This document shows, one piece after another, positions 23,960 through 33,326 of a stretch of 64,000 bases of DNA. The stretch is from assembly GCA_028281825.1 (NCBI GenBank), contig JANQJC010000105.1, forward strand, positions 62,001-126,000, in the 5' to 3' direction. The translations under genes were made by a program, and so were the position numbers. The notes under the pieces are model-generated. The model was not told the DNA's origin and did not search any database. It saw only the letters and a program-made list of their open reading frames with translations. The number at the start of each line of letters is the position of its first letter. Within the stretch, counting starts at the first letter, position 1. The DNA comes from Flavobacteriales bacterium. GTDB taxonomy: Bacteria; Bacteroidota; Bacteroidia; JANQJC01.

Positions 23960-24682
23960 ATGAAACACTTCCTTATCAGTATTGCACTGTTTTTAATTTG
24001 CCTTGGTGCTACTGCACAGTATTTTCAAGATATGAACAAAAAAACCGAGGAGAACGATAAGATAAGAAAGACTCCCCATTTTGTGTTCAGGGCATTTCCT
24101 GGTTTCTTCTGGACTAGTGGTTACTCCCTTAACCTAGACACAGAAAGTAGTTCCTCTTATAATTACGGTGAATACGTATCGAACACCTACGTAGGACCTG
24201 TTTTAGGTGGAACAGCTCTATATAGAATAGGCTTCTTTAAACCAGGAATTTCAGTAGAGTATTTCCACGGCTTCAATTCTTACTCATCCGATTACGAGCT
24301 TGATGTTAATGTCGATAATTATAGTGGCTTAAGATACAATGCCAGACTTGAGTTTGGTGGTGGCTATGAAAACACATTTGGCGGTGCATTTGAAATCGGT
24401 TCGATGCTGCCTATCAATTATATCGGGCAAAGCATAAAGCCACCTTTGACATATAGTTTTGAAATCTGTTACTCAGGGAAAGTAAAGAGCGGCCTATGGA
24501 TATATGTAGGATGGTCAATAGCCAGGATGGATGTGCTTAATGCTTACGTTTCAGGCTCTTATTATGATGATATTTTTGACGAAACTGTTACAATAGTCCC
24601 TAAATATTATAAATCAAATGTGTACTCAGGCCAGATTAAAGTTGGCCTTGAGTTTAATACCAACAAAAAATTAGTTAAATAA
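23960..24682 (+). CDS. Exported beta-rich protein, possible small outer-membrane barrel
   Basis: A 240-aa unrecognised protein with signal peptide MKHFLISIALFLICLGATA/Q. The mature part has alternating hydrophobic/polar stretches rich in Gly, Tyr and Phe (for example YNARLEFGGGYENTFGGAFEIG and GLWIYVGWSIARM) and ends near a GQIKVGLEF strand. This pattern fits an outer-membrane beta-barrel of 8-10 strands. No lipid-modified Cys. Its stop overlaps the next ATG by 1 nt (TAATG), so the two small exported proteins are translationally coupled and probably act together. Confidence 0.65.
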   Translation: MKHFLISIALFLICLGATAQYFQDMNKKTEENDKIRKTPHFVFRAFPGFFWTSGYSLNLDTESSSSYNYGEYVSNTYVGPVLGGTALYRIGFFKPGISVEYFHGFNSYSSDYELDVNVDNYSGLRYNARLEFGGGYENTFGGAFEIGSMLPINYIGQSIKPPLTYSFEICYSGKVKSGLWIYVGWSIARMDVLNAYVSGSYYDDIFDETVTIVPKYYKSNVYSGQIKVGLEFNTNKKLVK

Positions 24683-25029
24683 TGAAAACTAAAATCTTCT
24701 CTCTGACCATTTTACTTTTCTTTCTTGCTGCAAGCAGCTTATTCGCCCAACAAAATGATGTGATAATTGTGCGTTTTGTGGATGTTCCAACAACTGTATC
24801 AATGAGCCCTATTGTGGGTGAAATCAATATCTCATATGGTGATGGCAACTACGAAAAAATAGAGCTGGACAAGGTAAAAAAAGAGTACCCAAAAGAAAAC
24901 CTCGATAAACTCAATAGGGTGATAACCAAGCTATTGGACGAAGGTTATGAGATCATATCTACGGCTACCAATAACCCTTCTGTTGGCTCAATGAACTCTA
25001 CATTTTGGATATTTCGCAAAACCGAATGA
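24682..25029 (+). CDS. Small exported protein coupled to the barrel-like gene
   Basis: A 115-aa unrecognised protein. Residues 1-22 are a signal peptide (IFSLTILLFFLAASSLFA/Q). The mature 90 residues contain a short beta stretch (DVIIVRFVDVPTTVSM) and a charged segment (EKIELDKVKKEYPKENLDKLNRVI), then a hydrophobic DEGYEIISTATN tail. Small Bacteroidota exported proteins with a DEGYxxxxxS tail are common, but I can assign no role. Its ATG overlaps the stop of the preceding gene. Confidence 0.6.
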   Translation: MKTKIFSLTILLFFLAASSLFAQQNDVIIVRFVDVPTTVSMSPIVGEINISYGDGNYEKIELDKVKKEYPKENLDKLNRVITKLLDEGYEIISTATNNPSVGSMNSTFWIFRKTE

Positions 25030-25075
25030 GATAAATAAATAACACGAAAGCAATATCAAGCACCCCTCAATTTCG

Positions 25076-25084
25076 TATCTTTGC
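25076..25084 (+). promoter_or_regulatory. -7 box (TATCTTTGC) for the E1-murQ genes
   Basis: TATCTTTGC is a perfect TAnnTTTGC, 17 nt upstream of the ATG at 25102. No -33 TTG at standard spacing. Confidence 0.55.
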
Positions 25085-25101
25085 CAACTACAAGATAGGA
25101 T

Positions 25102-27522
25102 ATGGCTAAAGAAGAAACAGAGGTATTAAACGATAAGAAATTCTCACTGGAAGAGTTTAAAAAAACTGTTCTTAACGACTATAAAATTGCCAACGAAAGC
25201 CGCCAGGCGAGCTTACTAGGAAGAAAAGAAGTATTAACAGGGAAAGCCAAGTTTGGAATATTTGGTGATGGTAAAGAGATAGCGCAGATAGCTATGGCAA
25301 AAGCCTTTAAAGAAGGTGATTATCGTGCTGGGTATTATCGCGACCAAACATTCATGATGGCTGCCGGGCTTTTGACCGTTCAGGAATTTTTTGCTCAACT
25401 TTATGCTCATGCTGATGTTGTGGCCGACCCATCATCTGCTGGCCGCTCAATGAACGGGCACTTTGGCACCCGCATGCTGGATGATAAGGGTAATTGGAGA
25501 GACCTAAGCAAAAGCAAAAACTCTGCTTCTGACATATCTCCTACTGCTGCGCAGATGCCAAGGGTATTGGGATTGGCATTTGCCTCTAAATGTTATAGAA
25601 ATATCCCAGAACTTAAATCGGTTAAAGGATTTTCAAACAACGGAAACGAAGTTTGCTTTGGAACCATTGGTGATGCCAGCACTTCTGAAGGAGTATTTTT
25701 TGAGGCTATCAACGCCGCTTGTGTATTGCAAGTACCTATGGTAATGTCTGTTTGGGATGACGGCTATGGTATATCAGTGCCTAAGAAGTATCAAACCACA
25801 AAGCAAAGCATTTCTGAGGCCTTGAGTGGTTTCCAAAAAAACAAGAAAGGTGACGGACTTCAAATATACAATGGCAAGGGTTGGGATTATCCTGGTTTGT
25901 GTGATTTATATGAAAAAGCAGCAGCAGTTGCCCGTGACAAACACGAGCCTATCTTAATCCATGTTGAAGACTTAACCCAACCTCAAGGACACTCTACTTC
26001 TGGTTCTCATGAAAGATATAAGTCGAAAGACAGGCTTAAATGGGAAGATGAGTATGATTGTATTCGCAAAATGCGTGAGTGGATTGAAGCATCGGCAATT
26101 GCTACAGCTGAAGAACTGGATGAAATTGAAGATAATGCGAAGAAACATGCCCGAGATGCCAAAAACGAGGCTTGGAAAGCATTTATCACTCCAATTAAGC
26201 AAGAAATTGCTACCGTAAGTACCTTCATGAATCAAATAGCACAGGAAAGTGCGAGCGGTCCGTTTGTAGCAAAAGTAAAAGATGGACTGGCTAAAACTAT
26301 GGACCCATTGAGGAAAGATGTTTTAGCTGCTGTGCGCAAAACCTTACAAATAACCAGAGGTGAAGACGGTGTTGGACGCACTCAACTAGTAGCATGGCTA
26401 AAGCAAGCAAATGCTGATAATATTGAAAGATACAGTTCCCACTTAATAAGCGAGTCAGAGCAATCAGCATTGAAAGTAGATGCTGTTGCGCCAGAGTATG
26501 ATGAAGATAAACAAGTAGATGGCCGCGAGTTGCTTAGAGACAACTTTGACACCCTCTTGACCAAAGACCCCAGGGTAATCGCTTTTGGAGAAGACCTTGG
26601 TAAAATTGGGGGGGTTAACCAGGCATTTGAAGGTTTGCAAGCCAAGCATGGCGAAAACCGCGTGTTTGATGTTGGCATCAGGGAGGCAACTATACTTGGG
26701 CAAGGTATCGGCATAGCAATGCGTGGATTAAGGCCAATTGCAGAAATACAATACCTTGATTACTTATTGTATGCCATACAAATAATGAGTGATGACCTTG
26801 CCACTTTACGATACAGAACCAAAGGTGGACAGAAAGCACCGGTGATAGTGAGAACACGCGGCCATAGGTTGGAAGGCATTTGGCACTCAGGCTCACCTAT
26901 GGGCATGATAATTAATGCTTTGAGGGGTATACATATCCTAGTCCCCAGAAATATGACCCAAGCAGCAGGTTTCTATAATACCATGTTGCAATCTGATGAC
27001 CCTGCCATCATCATTGAACCTTTGAATGGCTATAGGATAAAGGAAATGCTTCCAACCAACCTTGGGGAATTTAGAACACCGCTTGGTGTTCCTGAAGTAC
27101 TCAATGAAGGGGATGATGTAACTATCGTGACTTATGGTTCATGTTGCAGAATTGCCCAAGAAGCCATCAAACATTTGAATGAACTGGATGTATCAGTAGA
27201 ATTAATTGATATCCAGAGTTTGTTGCCATTTGATGTGAACCATACTATTGTGGAGTCATTAAAGAAAACCAACAGGGTATTGTTTTTGGATGAAGATGTG
27301 CCTGGCGGTGCCAGTGCTTTTATGATGCAGCAAGTGCTAGAAAAGCAAAAAGGTTATTACTATTTAGACAGTCAACCCCGCACATTAACCGCAAAGGCAC
27401 ACCGCCCTGCCTACGGCTCTGATGGAGACTATTTCTCCAAACCAAGTGTGGAAGATGTAGTTGAAGCTGTATATGGTATTATGAGTGAGACTGACCCTGA
27501 GGGCTATCCTGCACTTTATTAA
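25102..27522 (+). CDS. Fused alpha/beta E1 of a 2-oxoacid dehydrogenase complex
   Basis: A thiamine-diphosphate-dependent decarboxylase with E1-alpha and E1-beta joined in 806 aa; separate genes are the usual state outside Bacteroidota. In the alpha half (about 1-330) the ThDP motif is GDASTSEGVFFEAINAAC ... GYGISVP. A linker of about 110 residues (330-450) follows. The beta half has RELLRDNFDTLLTKDPRVIAFGED, the GIREATILGQGIGIAMRG active-site segment and the C-terminal transketolase-like domain. The substrate is probably branched-chain 2-oxoacids, or pyruvate-like; it is not decided by sequence. E2 and E3 genes are not adjacent. murQ starts 2 nt downstream. Confidence 0.9.
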   Translation: MAKEETEVLNDKKFSLEEFKKTVLNDYKIANESRQASLLGRKEVLTGKAKFGIFGDGKEIAQIAMAKAFKEGDYRAGYYRDQTFMMAAGLLTVQEFFAQLYAHADVVADPSSAGRSMNGHFGTRMLDDKGNWRDLSKSKNSASDISPTAAQMPRVLGLAFASKCYRNIPELKSVKGFSNNGNEVCFGTIGDASTSEGVFFEAINAACVLQVPMVMSVWDDGYGISVPKKYQTTKQSISEALSGFQKNKKGDGLQIYNGKGWDYPGLCDLYEKAAAVARDKHEPILIHVEDLTQPQGHSTSGSHERYKSKDRLKWEDEYDCIRKMREWIEASAIATAEELDEIEDNAKKHARDAKNEAWKAFITPIKQEIATVSTFMNQIAQESASGPFVAKVKDGLAKTMDPLRKDVLAAVRKTLQITRGEDGVGRTQLVAWLKQANADNIERYSSHLISESEQSALKVDAVAPEYDEDKQVDGRELLRDNFDTLLTKDPRVIAFGEDLGKIGGVNQAFEGLQAKHGENRVFDVGIREATILGQGIGIAMRGLRPIAEIQYLDYLLYAIQIMSDDLATLRYRTKGGQKAPVIVRTRGHRLEGIWHSGSPMGMIINALRGIHILVPRNMTQAAGFYNTMLQSDDPAIIIEPLNGYRIKEMLPTNLGEFRTPLGVPEVLNEGDDVTIVTYGSCCRIAQEAIKHLNELDVSVELIDIQSLLPFDVNHTIVESLKKTNRVLFLDEDVPGGASAFMMQQVLEKQKGYYYLDSQPRTLTAKAHRPAYGSDGDYFSKPSVEDVVEAVYGIMSETDPEGYPALY

Positions 27523-27524
27523 AA

Positions 27525-28337
27525 ATGTATAAGAAAATAACCGAATCTGATTCATTGTACGACCATCTTGAGAAGATGGAAACCAATGAACTTCTTAGAA
27601 GTATTAATGCCGAAGATAAAAAGGTTCCCAATGCTGTGGAGAAAGCTATTCCCCAGATTGAGAAACTGGTTGAAACAATTATACCCAATATGCAGCAAGG
27701 GGGTAGGCTTTTTTATATTGGTGCAGGCACTAGTGGAAGATTAGGTATTGTGGATGCGTCAGAATGCCCACCTACCTATGGTGTTGAACATGGTCTGGTT
27801 GTGGGTATAATAGCTGGAGGCGACAACGCGATAAGAAAAGCGGTAGAATTTGCTGAAGATGATCCCGAACAAGGCTGGAAAGATCTGCAAGAGTTCATGA
27901 TAAACCCGAAAGACACTGTGATTGGAATTACAGCATCAGGTACTGCTCCATATGTAATAGGTGCTTTAGAATCTTGTAATACCAATGGTATCAATACTGG
28001 GTCCATCACCTGTAATCCAGAAAGCCCTGTGGCATTAGCTGCCAAATACCCCATAGAGGTTGTTGTGGGCCCTGAATTTGTTACTGGAAGCACCAGAATG
28101 AAAAGCGGCACTGCCCAAAAGTTGGTATTGAATATGATATCCACCACTATAATGATAAAACTTGGTCATGTGAAAGGAAACAAAATGGTAGACATGCAGC
28201 TGAGTAATAATAAACTGGTTGACCGCGGAACCAAGATGATAATGGATACTTGCCAATTGGACTATGAAATGGCCAATGAACTGCTGAAGCTTCATGGTAG
28301 CGTGAGAAAAGCCATTGAGGCGAAAAAAAACTCCTAA
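27525..28337 (+). CDS. murQ: N-acetylmuramic acid 6-phosphate etherase MurQ
   Basis: Cleaves the D-lactyl ether of MurNAc-6-phosphate to GlcNAc-6-phosphate, a cytoplasmic step of peptidoglycan recycling. SIS-fold protein of 270 aa, slightly shorter than E. coli MurQ (298). The signature GAGTSGRLGIVDASECPPTYG includes the sugar-phosphate-binding Ser/Thr cluster and the catalytic Glu. The C-terminal half has GSTRMKSGTAQKLVLNMIST, diagnostic for MurQ over glucokinase-regulatory proteins. It sits 2 nt after the fused E1 gene; no murP, anmK, nagZ or amg is nearby, so other recycling genes must be elsewhere. Confidence 0.94.
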   Translation: MYKKITESDSLYDHLEKMETNELLRSINAEDKKVPNAVEKAIPQIEKLVETIIPNMQQGGRLFYIGAGTSGRLGIVDASECPPTYGVEHGLVVGIIAGGDNAIRKAVEFAEDDPEQGWKDLQEFMINPKDTVIGITASGTAPYVIGALESCNTNGINTGSITCNPESPVALAAKYPIEVVVGPEFVTGSTRMKSGTAQKLVLNMISTTIMIKLGHVKGNKMVDMQLSNNKLVDRGTKMIMDTCQLDYEMANELLKLHGSVRKAIEAKKNS

Positions 28338-28514
28338 TATCTCACCCACCTTACTTTCTTTACTCTTATTGATTTTTAATTCATTACTTTGTTTTAACAC
28401 TATGTCGACGAAAGATGGATTTTTATCGGAAAGATATTTGATTATATTTGCTCAATATGCAGTCTTAACAGTTAGGATTTTGCATAGCCAAAACTAACCA
28501 AACCCTTTATTATT

Positions 28515-28796
28515 ATGCTAGAACCGGGGACTTACAGCATTGATGTCGACTTGGGCGAAACAATTGTTATTGAACTAAAAGAAAATGGCAAAGCCACCAA
28601 GACCAGAATTAGGTTTGGCGCCAAAGAGGAAAAGCTTGACACAGGAAAATGGGATTATACAAAAAACATTCTAACCTTGGAATGGAAGGAGAAAAAAGAA
28701 ATGCTTGACTTTAGAAGCTATGGAGTTGCCCGCCAACGTATTACATTTATGTCCAAACCAAGTGGCGAAAAAGTAGTTTGGAGAAAAATGGGATAG
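28515..28796 (+). CDS. Small beta-rich protein of unknown function
   Basis: A 93-aa protein without a signal peptide. It is nearly all predicted strand with evenly spaced aromatic and charged residues (ETIVIELKENGKATKTRIRF, then KWDYTKNILTLEWKEKKEML), in the style of lipocalin-like small sandwiches (GxWxYxxxxLTLxW). No family can be named. It lies alone between murQ and msrB and is followed by a clear terminator, which supports it as a real gene. The 177 nt upstream show no clean promoter. Confidence 0.6.
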   Translation: MLEPGTYSIDVDLGETIVIELKENGKATKTRIRFGAKEEKLDTGKWDYTKNILTLEWKEKKEMLDFRSYGVARQRITFMSKPSGEKVVWRKMG

Positions 28797-28813
28797 GCAC
28801 TGTTCCACCTTCA

Positions 28814-28847
28814 AAAAAAGCCCTATGCTGCTGTATAGGGTTTTTTT
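28814..28847 (+). terminator. Rho-independent terminator after the 93-aa gene
   Basis: A-run, CCCTAT, loop gctgctgt, ATAGGG and seven T. The flanking A7/T7 extend the stem. Confidence 0.85.
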
Positions 28848-28936
28848 GTTTCATTTATCGCCCAAGTGACTGAACCTTTGTGCAAGATGTTACAACTTTA
28901 CTTAGAGTTTAATGCTAATCAATAAATGGGATTGAA

Positions 28937-29398
28937 ATGAGAGTTTTTGGAATTATACTTAGCTTGGCACTGTTAGGTTCATTTAATGGATGTGGACAGC
29001 ACGGAAAAAATACACAAAGGAAACAAAAAGTCGAGTGTAAAAAAATGCTGACTCCACTCCAGCATCATGTTACCCGAGAAGCTGGAACTGAGCCTGCATT
29101 TTATAACGAGTATTGGGACAACAAAAAAGATGGCGTTTATAACTGTATTTGTTGTGAGCTTCCTCTTTTTGACTCGAAAGAAAAGTATAAATCTGGAACT
29201 GGATGGCCAAGCTTTTGGCAACCAGTGGATGATAGAAATATAGCTAAAACCATCGACTACGACATAGGTTATGCCCGAACAGAAGTGAGATGTCAACGTT
29301 GTGATGCTCACTTAGGGCATGTTTTTCCTGATGGCCCCAAGCCAACTGGTTTGCGTTACTGCATCAATTCAGCCGCCTTAAACTTTGAAGAAAGATGA
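28937..29398 (+). CDS. msrB: Peptide-methionine (R)-S-oxide reductase, lipoprotein form
   Basis: Reduces methionine-R-sulfoxide in proteins. A 153-aa protein with an N-terminal lipoprotein-type signal (LLGSFNGC at about residue 19), so it should act on the periplasmic side of the envelope rather than in the cytosol. The four zinc cysteines are present (CICCELP and [12 protein letters not shown]), as are the GTGWPSFW motif and the catalytic Cys in [10 protein letters not shown]. No MsrA is fused. Its stop abuts the convergent ABC ATPase stop with no spacer. The lipobox is imperfect (NGC), so a simple signal peptide cannot be excluded. Confidence 0.93.
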   Translation: MRVFGIILSLALLGSFNGCGQHGKNTQRKQKVECKKMLTPLQHHVTREAGTEPAFYNEYWDNKKDGVYNCICCELPLFDSKEKYKSGTGWPSFWQPVDDRNIAKTIDYDIGYARTEVRCQRCDAHLGHVFPDGPKPTGLRYCINSAALNFEER

Positions 29399-30019
29399 CT
29401 ATTTGTAGTCTTCAACACTCAAAGTTTGTGTGCAAAAAAAGTACTCTTCTTTGGTTTGGTTACTACAAACAATAAACAACCGATTACTAGAGTACTTATG
29501 AACCAAAGATTGATACCACTCCACCCCCGCTCTATCCAAGTTTGAGGTAGGCTCGTCTAGCAGAACTAAGGGAGTAGCGCTTAGGATTGCCAGAGACAGT
29601 TTAACCCGTTGCTTCATGCCTGAAGAGAAATACTTTAACTCCTTATTTTTTGACTTTTCCAACTCAAGTAAGTCAACAATTTCCGGAACTGAAATCCCAT
29701 CCAAGAATGGTTTGAATGAACTGTGAAATTCCAACATTTCACTCATGGTAAACTCCTCCATCAATTCAAGGTAGGGAGTTGTTATGGAAATCTGCTTAAA
29801 CGCCTTTTCTGGATGCAATTCTCTGCCTTTAAGAGTATATTTAATCTCACCTTCAGATGGCGCATAATTGCCATGAATAACTTGAAGCAGTGTTGATTTT
29901 CCAGAGCCATTAGCCCCTAGTATTGCGCAATGCTCTCCAGCGGATAGTTCAGTATTAATTCCCCTGAATATCCATTCATTATTGTAACGCTTTCCAATAT
30001 TTTGGAGGGTAACTTTCAT
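29399..30019 (-). CDS. ABC transporter ATP-binding protein, linked to the lpx operon
   Basis: A 206-aa nucleotide-binding subunit. Walker A is GANGSGKST, the signature motif is YFSSGMKQRVKLS (variant SSGMKQR), and Walker B is LVLLDEPTSNLD. The switch His is not evident near the C-terminus (FIVCSNQTKEE, with Ser/Asn), which may weaken hydrolysis. It lies last in the lpxD-lpxC/fabZ-lpxA run with ATGA overlap to lpxA, so it is co-translated with lipid A enzymes. No permease gene is adjacent. It resembles CcmA-type small ATPases, so haem or lipid export are both guesses. Confidence 0.85.
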   Translation of the reverse strand: MKVTLQNIGKRYNNEWIFRGINTELSAGEHCAILGANGSGKSTLLQVIHGNYAPSEGEIKYTLKGRELHPEKAFKQISITTPYLELMEEFTMSEMLEFHSSFKPFLDGISVPEIVDLLELEKSKNKELKYFSSGMKQRVKLSLAILSATPLVLLDEPTSNLDRAGVEWYQSLVHKYSSNRLFIVCSNQTKEEYFFCTQTLSVEDYK

Positions 30020-30816
30020 CGGTCACTTCCACCACCATTTCTTCCGTATCCTTTCATTACACCCCTATTTGAGTTATTGATAAAAGAAATTATATCATCC
30101 CTCTCATCTGTAGCAGGAAGTTCTGCTTCTATGATACGAATAGCTTGGCTAGTATTATGGCCACGAACATAAAGTAAACGATAAATGTCTTGTATTTCGT
30201 TGATTTGAGCAGCTGTGAACCCACGGCGCCTTAAACCTACTGAATTGATACCAACATATGATAGTGGCTCCCTTGCGGCCTTGGTAAATGGTGGTACATC
30301 TTTTCTTACAAGTGAACCTCCTGAGACCATACAATGTTTACCAACATTAACAAATTGATGAACTGCCGTCAACCCACCAATAATTGCATAGTCTTCAACA
30401 GTGATATGTCCGGCAAGGGTAACTCCATTCGCCAATATACAATTCTCTCCAACCACACAGTCATGAGCTATATGAACGTAAGCCATTAAAAGGGTATTGC
30501 TACCCACCTGCGTATATCCTAGCGCCTGTGTGCCTTTGTTTACCGTTACACACTCCCTGATAGTTACATTATCCCCTATTATTACTGTAGTCTCTTCTCC
30601 CTTATACTTCAGGTCTTGTGGTATGGCTGAGATAACAGCCCCCGGAAATATACGGCAGTTTTTACCTATGCGCGCACCTTCCATAATGGTAACGTTTGAG
30701 CCAATCCAGGTGCCCTCACCTACTTCAACATTTTTGTGAATGGTCACAAAAGGCTCTATCACTACATTGTCGGCTATTTTTGCCTGAGGATGGACGTATG
30801 AAAAAGGTTGGTTCAT
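30016..30816 (-). CDS. lpxA: Acyl-ACP--UDP-N-acetylglucosamine O-acyltransferase LpxA
   Basis: First acylation of lipid A synthesis: transfers a 3-hydroxyacyl chain to the 3-OH of UDP-GlcNAc. Residues 1-190 are hexapeptide repeats forming a left-handed beta-helix (IADNVVIEPFVTIHKNVEVG and on). The catalytic-base segment is YVHIAHDCVVG. A helical C-terminal region (about 190-266) with GLRRRGFTAAQI is diagnostic. 266 aa is normal. Its start overlaps the lpxC/fabZ stop by 4 nt (ATGA). Confidence 0.96.
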   Translation of the reverse strand: MNQPFSYVHPQAKIADNVVIEPFVTIHKNVEVGEGTWIGSNVTIMEGARIGKNCRIFPGAVISAIPQDLKYKGEETTVIIGDNVTIRECVTVNKGTQALGYTQVGSNTLLMAYVHIAHDCVVGENCILANGVTLAGHITVEDYAIIGGLTAVHQFVNVGKHCMVSGGSLVRKDVPPFTKAAREPLSYVGINSVGLRRRGFTAAQINEIQDIYRLLYVRGHNTSQAIRIIEAELPATDERDDIISFINNSNRGVMKGYGRNGGGSDR

Positions 30817-32213
30817 TCTTCTGTCTTTTTGCTCAGTTGTGCCATCATTTCAGCTTCCATTACTAGATTATCTCCTACAAATGCTTGCCCCTTCATTTGA
30901 CAAATACCCCTCCTTATTGGCCCAATCAATTCAAGTTTCATGATGAGGGTATCACCGGGTACCACTTTCTGCTTAAATCTTACATTATCAATCTTCATAA
31001 AATAAGTAAGATAGTCTTTTGGGTTATCTACTGTATTAAGTGCCAAGATACCACCAGTCTGTGCAAGGGTTTCTACTTGTATAACACCAGGCATAACAGG
31101 CTCTTCAGGAAAATGCCCTTTAAAATAATACTCATTAATGGTTACATGCTTTACACCTATCACATGTTTATCAGTCATTTCCACAATTTTGTCAACAAAC
31201 AAAAAAGGTGGCCTATGTGGTAAAATGTTAATAATGTCATTTACATCGTAAAGCGGAGGCTTATTGGGATCATACTCTGGTGCCACTGGTTTATTCCTCA
31301 CCTTCTTAACCAGTTTTTTCAGCTTCTTGGTAAACTCAACATTAGCCGCATGGCCCGGCCTTGTCGCATATACATGCGCTTTTAAGGGAATGCCCAAAAG
31401 GGCAAGGTCTCCAATAACATCTAATAATTTGTGCCTGGCTGGCTCGTTCTGGTATCTTAAATCAACATTATTAAGAATACCTTCTTTCTTCACTTCAACA
31501 CTAGGCCTGTTGAAAAGCTTTGCTAATCTATCAAGTTCTTTTTCGGTAACAACTTTATCCACTACAACAATAGCGTTATCTAAGTCGCCGCCCTTTATCA
31601 GGTTATTGTCTAACAGGAGTTCCAATTCATGTAAAAAGCAAAAAGTTCGACAGGATGATATCTCATCCTCAAACTCTGATATATGCGCCAGTGATGCGTG
31701 CTGGCTACCAAGCACCGGAGAGTTATAGTCAATCATCACGGTAACTTGAAACTCATCTGATGGAACTGCTATTATCTGTATACCCTTTTCTTCATCTGTA
31801 TACTCAAGGTTAGTTTTAAGCTCAAAGTATTGCCTCTCCTGCTCTTGTTCAACAATTCCGGCATGCTTCAATGCATCCACAAACATTTTTGAGCTACCAT
31901 CTAAAATTGGGGGCTCAGGACCGTCAATCTCCATCAGCACATTGTCAATACCCAAACCCACTAAGGCAGCCAACGTGTGTTCTATCGTTCCAACAGTCGC
32001 ACCATTAGCTGATATGGTTGTACCCCTTGATACGTCTACCACATTGTCGACATCTACTTTAACCGTAGGTTGCCCCTCTATATCAATCCTCTTGAAACGA
32101 TGTCCATAATTTTCAGGCGCTGCTTTAAAAGTCAGATTGGTGTTTTGTCCGGTATGCAGTCCCACACCAGATATAGTAATTTCTTCTCTTATAGTCCTTT
32201 GCTTTTCGCTCAT
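30813..32213 (-). CDS. lpxC: Bifunctional LpxC deacetylase / FabZ dehydratase
   Basis: Fusion protein of 466 aa found in Bacteroidota. Residues 1-305 are UDP-3-O-acyl-N-acetylglucosamine deacetylase (LpxC): zinc-site [17 protein letters not shown] and [16 protein letters not shown], with [14 protein letters not shown]. Residues about 320-466 are 3-hydroxyacyl-ACP dehydratase (FabZ): [15 protein letters not shown] and [20 protein letters not shown] with the catalytic His and Glu. The fusion ties the committed lipid A step to the competing fatty acid step at a fixed 1:1 ratio. 4-nt overlaps with both lpxD upstream and lpxA downstream. Confidence 0.97.
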   Translation of the reverse strand: MSEKQRTIREEITISGVGLHTGQNTNLTFKAAPENYGHRFKRIDIEGQPTVKVDVDNVVDVSRGTTISANGATVGTIEHTLAALVGLGIDNVLMEIDGPEPPILDGSSKMFVDALKHAGIVEQEQERQYFELKTNLEYTDEEKGIQIIAVPSDEFQVTVMIDYNSPVLGSQHASLAHISEFEDEISSCRTFCFLHELELLLDNNLIKGGDLDNAIVVVDKVVTEKELDRLAKLFNRPSVEVKKEGILNNVDLRYQNEPARHKLLDVIGDLALLGIPLKAHVYATRPGHAANVEFTKKLKKLVKKVRNKPVAPEYDPNKPPLYDVNDIINILPHRPPFLFVDKIVEMTDKHVIGVKHVTINEYYFKGHFPEEPVMPGVIQVETLAQTGGILALNTVDNPKDYLTYFMKIDNVRFKQKVVPGDTLIMKLELIGPIRRGICQMKGQAFVGDNLVMEAEMMAQLSKKTEE

Positions 32214-33247
32214 TCTTTTTGCTGGTCTTGTATTTTCTTCTCCAGGCTTGACACACGCTGATTAAGGTCGGGCAATTTACGGAACATTACGTAAGAACGC
32301 CTATAGTCACCAACAGAAAATGCAGGTGAACCTTGAATTATCTCACCGTCTTTCACATTATTACCAATACCCGATTGCGCGGCTATCATCACACCATCTC
32401 CAATTTTCAAGTGACCAATGATACCCACTTGCCCACCAATCATGCAATTCTTACCAATATGTGTTGAGCCGGCTACGCCTGATTGTGCAGCTATTACTGT
32501 ATTCTCGCCTATCACCACATTATGGGCAATCTGTATAAGGTTATCTAGCTTAACACCTTGTCTAAGAATGGTAGAACCAATAGTTGCACGGTCAATAGTA
32601 GAACCAGCCCCTATCTCTACCTTGTCTTCAATCACCACATTACCCACCTGCGGAACTTTTCGGAAATCATTTTCAGACTGTGGAGCGAAACCAAAACCAT
32701 CAGACCCTATCACCACATTTGCATGAAAAGTACAATTGCCGCCAATCTTGGTGTCATGATAAATCTTTACTCCCTGGTAGATAACCGTATTATCCCCTAT
32801 TTCAACATTATCCCCGATATAAACATGAGGATATACCTTCACATTTTTTCCAATCTTCACGTTCTCTCCCACATAAGCAAAAGCCCCTAAATATATATCA
32901 TCACTTACTTTAGCAGTAGGGTGAACAAAAACGTTTTGCTCCCTTCCATGCTTTTCCTTTCTTATCATGTTTTGATAATAGGCCAATAAGGTGGCAAAAC
33001 TATTATAGGCATCAGGGACACGGATAAGGGTAGCCTTGATTTCTTTTTCGGCCACAAAATCTTCTGCTACTATTATTGCCGAAGCTTCAGTAGTATATAT
33101 GTATTGTGTGTATTTTGGGTTGGCTAGAAATGAAAGTGAGCCTGATTGCCCTTCTTCTATTTTTGAGATAGTACTTATCTCTACCTGCGGATCACCATCC
33201 ACGCTACCTTGCAGCACATCTGCAATTTGCTGTGCAGAGAATTTCAT
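32210..33247 (-). CDS. lpxD: UDP-3-O-(3-hydroxyacyl)glucosamine N-acyltransferase LpxD
   Basis: Third step of lipid A synthesis, adding the N-linked acyl chain. An N-terminal uridine-binding domain (about 1-100) precedes a long hexapeptide-repeat beta-helix ([15 protein letters not shown] and on) with the catalytic His in [17 protein letters not shown]. The C-terminus ends in a helix. 345 aa is normal. It leads the lpx operon; downstream genes overlap by 4 nt each. The promoter -7 box TACCTTTGC (33259..33251) ends 3-4 nt before the ATG, predicting a leaderless operon mRNA. Confidence 0.96.
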   Translation of the reverse strand: MKFSAQQIADVLQGSVDGDPQVEISTISKIEEGQSGSLSFLANPKYTQYIYTTEASAIIVAEDFVAEKEIKATLIRVPDAYNSFATLLAYYQNMIRKEKHGREQNVFVHPTAKVSDDIYLGAFAYVGENVKIGKNVKVYPHVYIGDNVEIGDNTVIYQGVKIYHDTKIGGNCTFHANVVIGSDGFGFAPQSENDFRKVPQVGNVVIEDKVEIGAGSTIDRATIGSTILRQGVKLDNLIQIAHNVVIGENTVIAAQSGVAGSTHIGKNCMIGGQVGIIGHLKIGDGVMIAAQSGIGNNVKDGEIIQGSPAFSVGDYRRSYVMFRKLPDLNQRVSSLEKKIQDQQKE

Positions 33248-33250
33248 GCG

Positions 33251-33259
33251 GCAAAGGTA
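33251..33259 (-). promoter_or_regulatory. -7 box (TACCTTTGC) for the lpx operon
   Basis: Perfect TAnnTTTGC on the minus strand, with only CGC between it and the lpxD ATG. No -33 TTG was found at 19-23 nt. Confidence 0.6.
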
Positions 33260-33326
33260 AAAATTAGTGAATTAGTTTTGATAAGTTTAAACTGTGTTAA
33301 CACATTAATTCCTGAATCGACCGAAA

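Noticed and set aside
28315-28497. 60-aa plus-strand ORF after murQ
   Set aside because: It starts inside murQ and has no signal, promoter or family resemblance.
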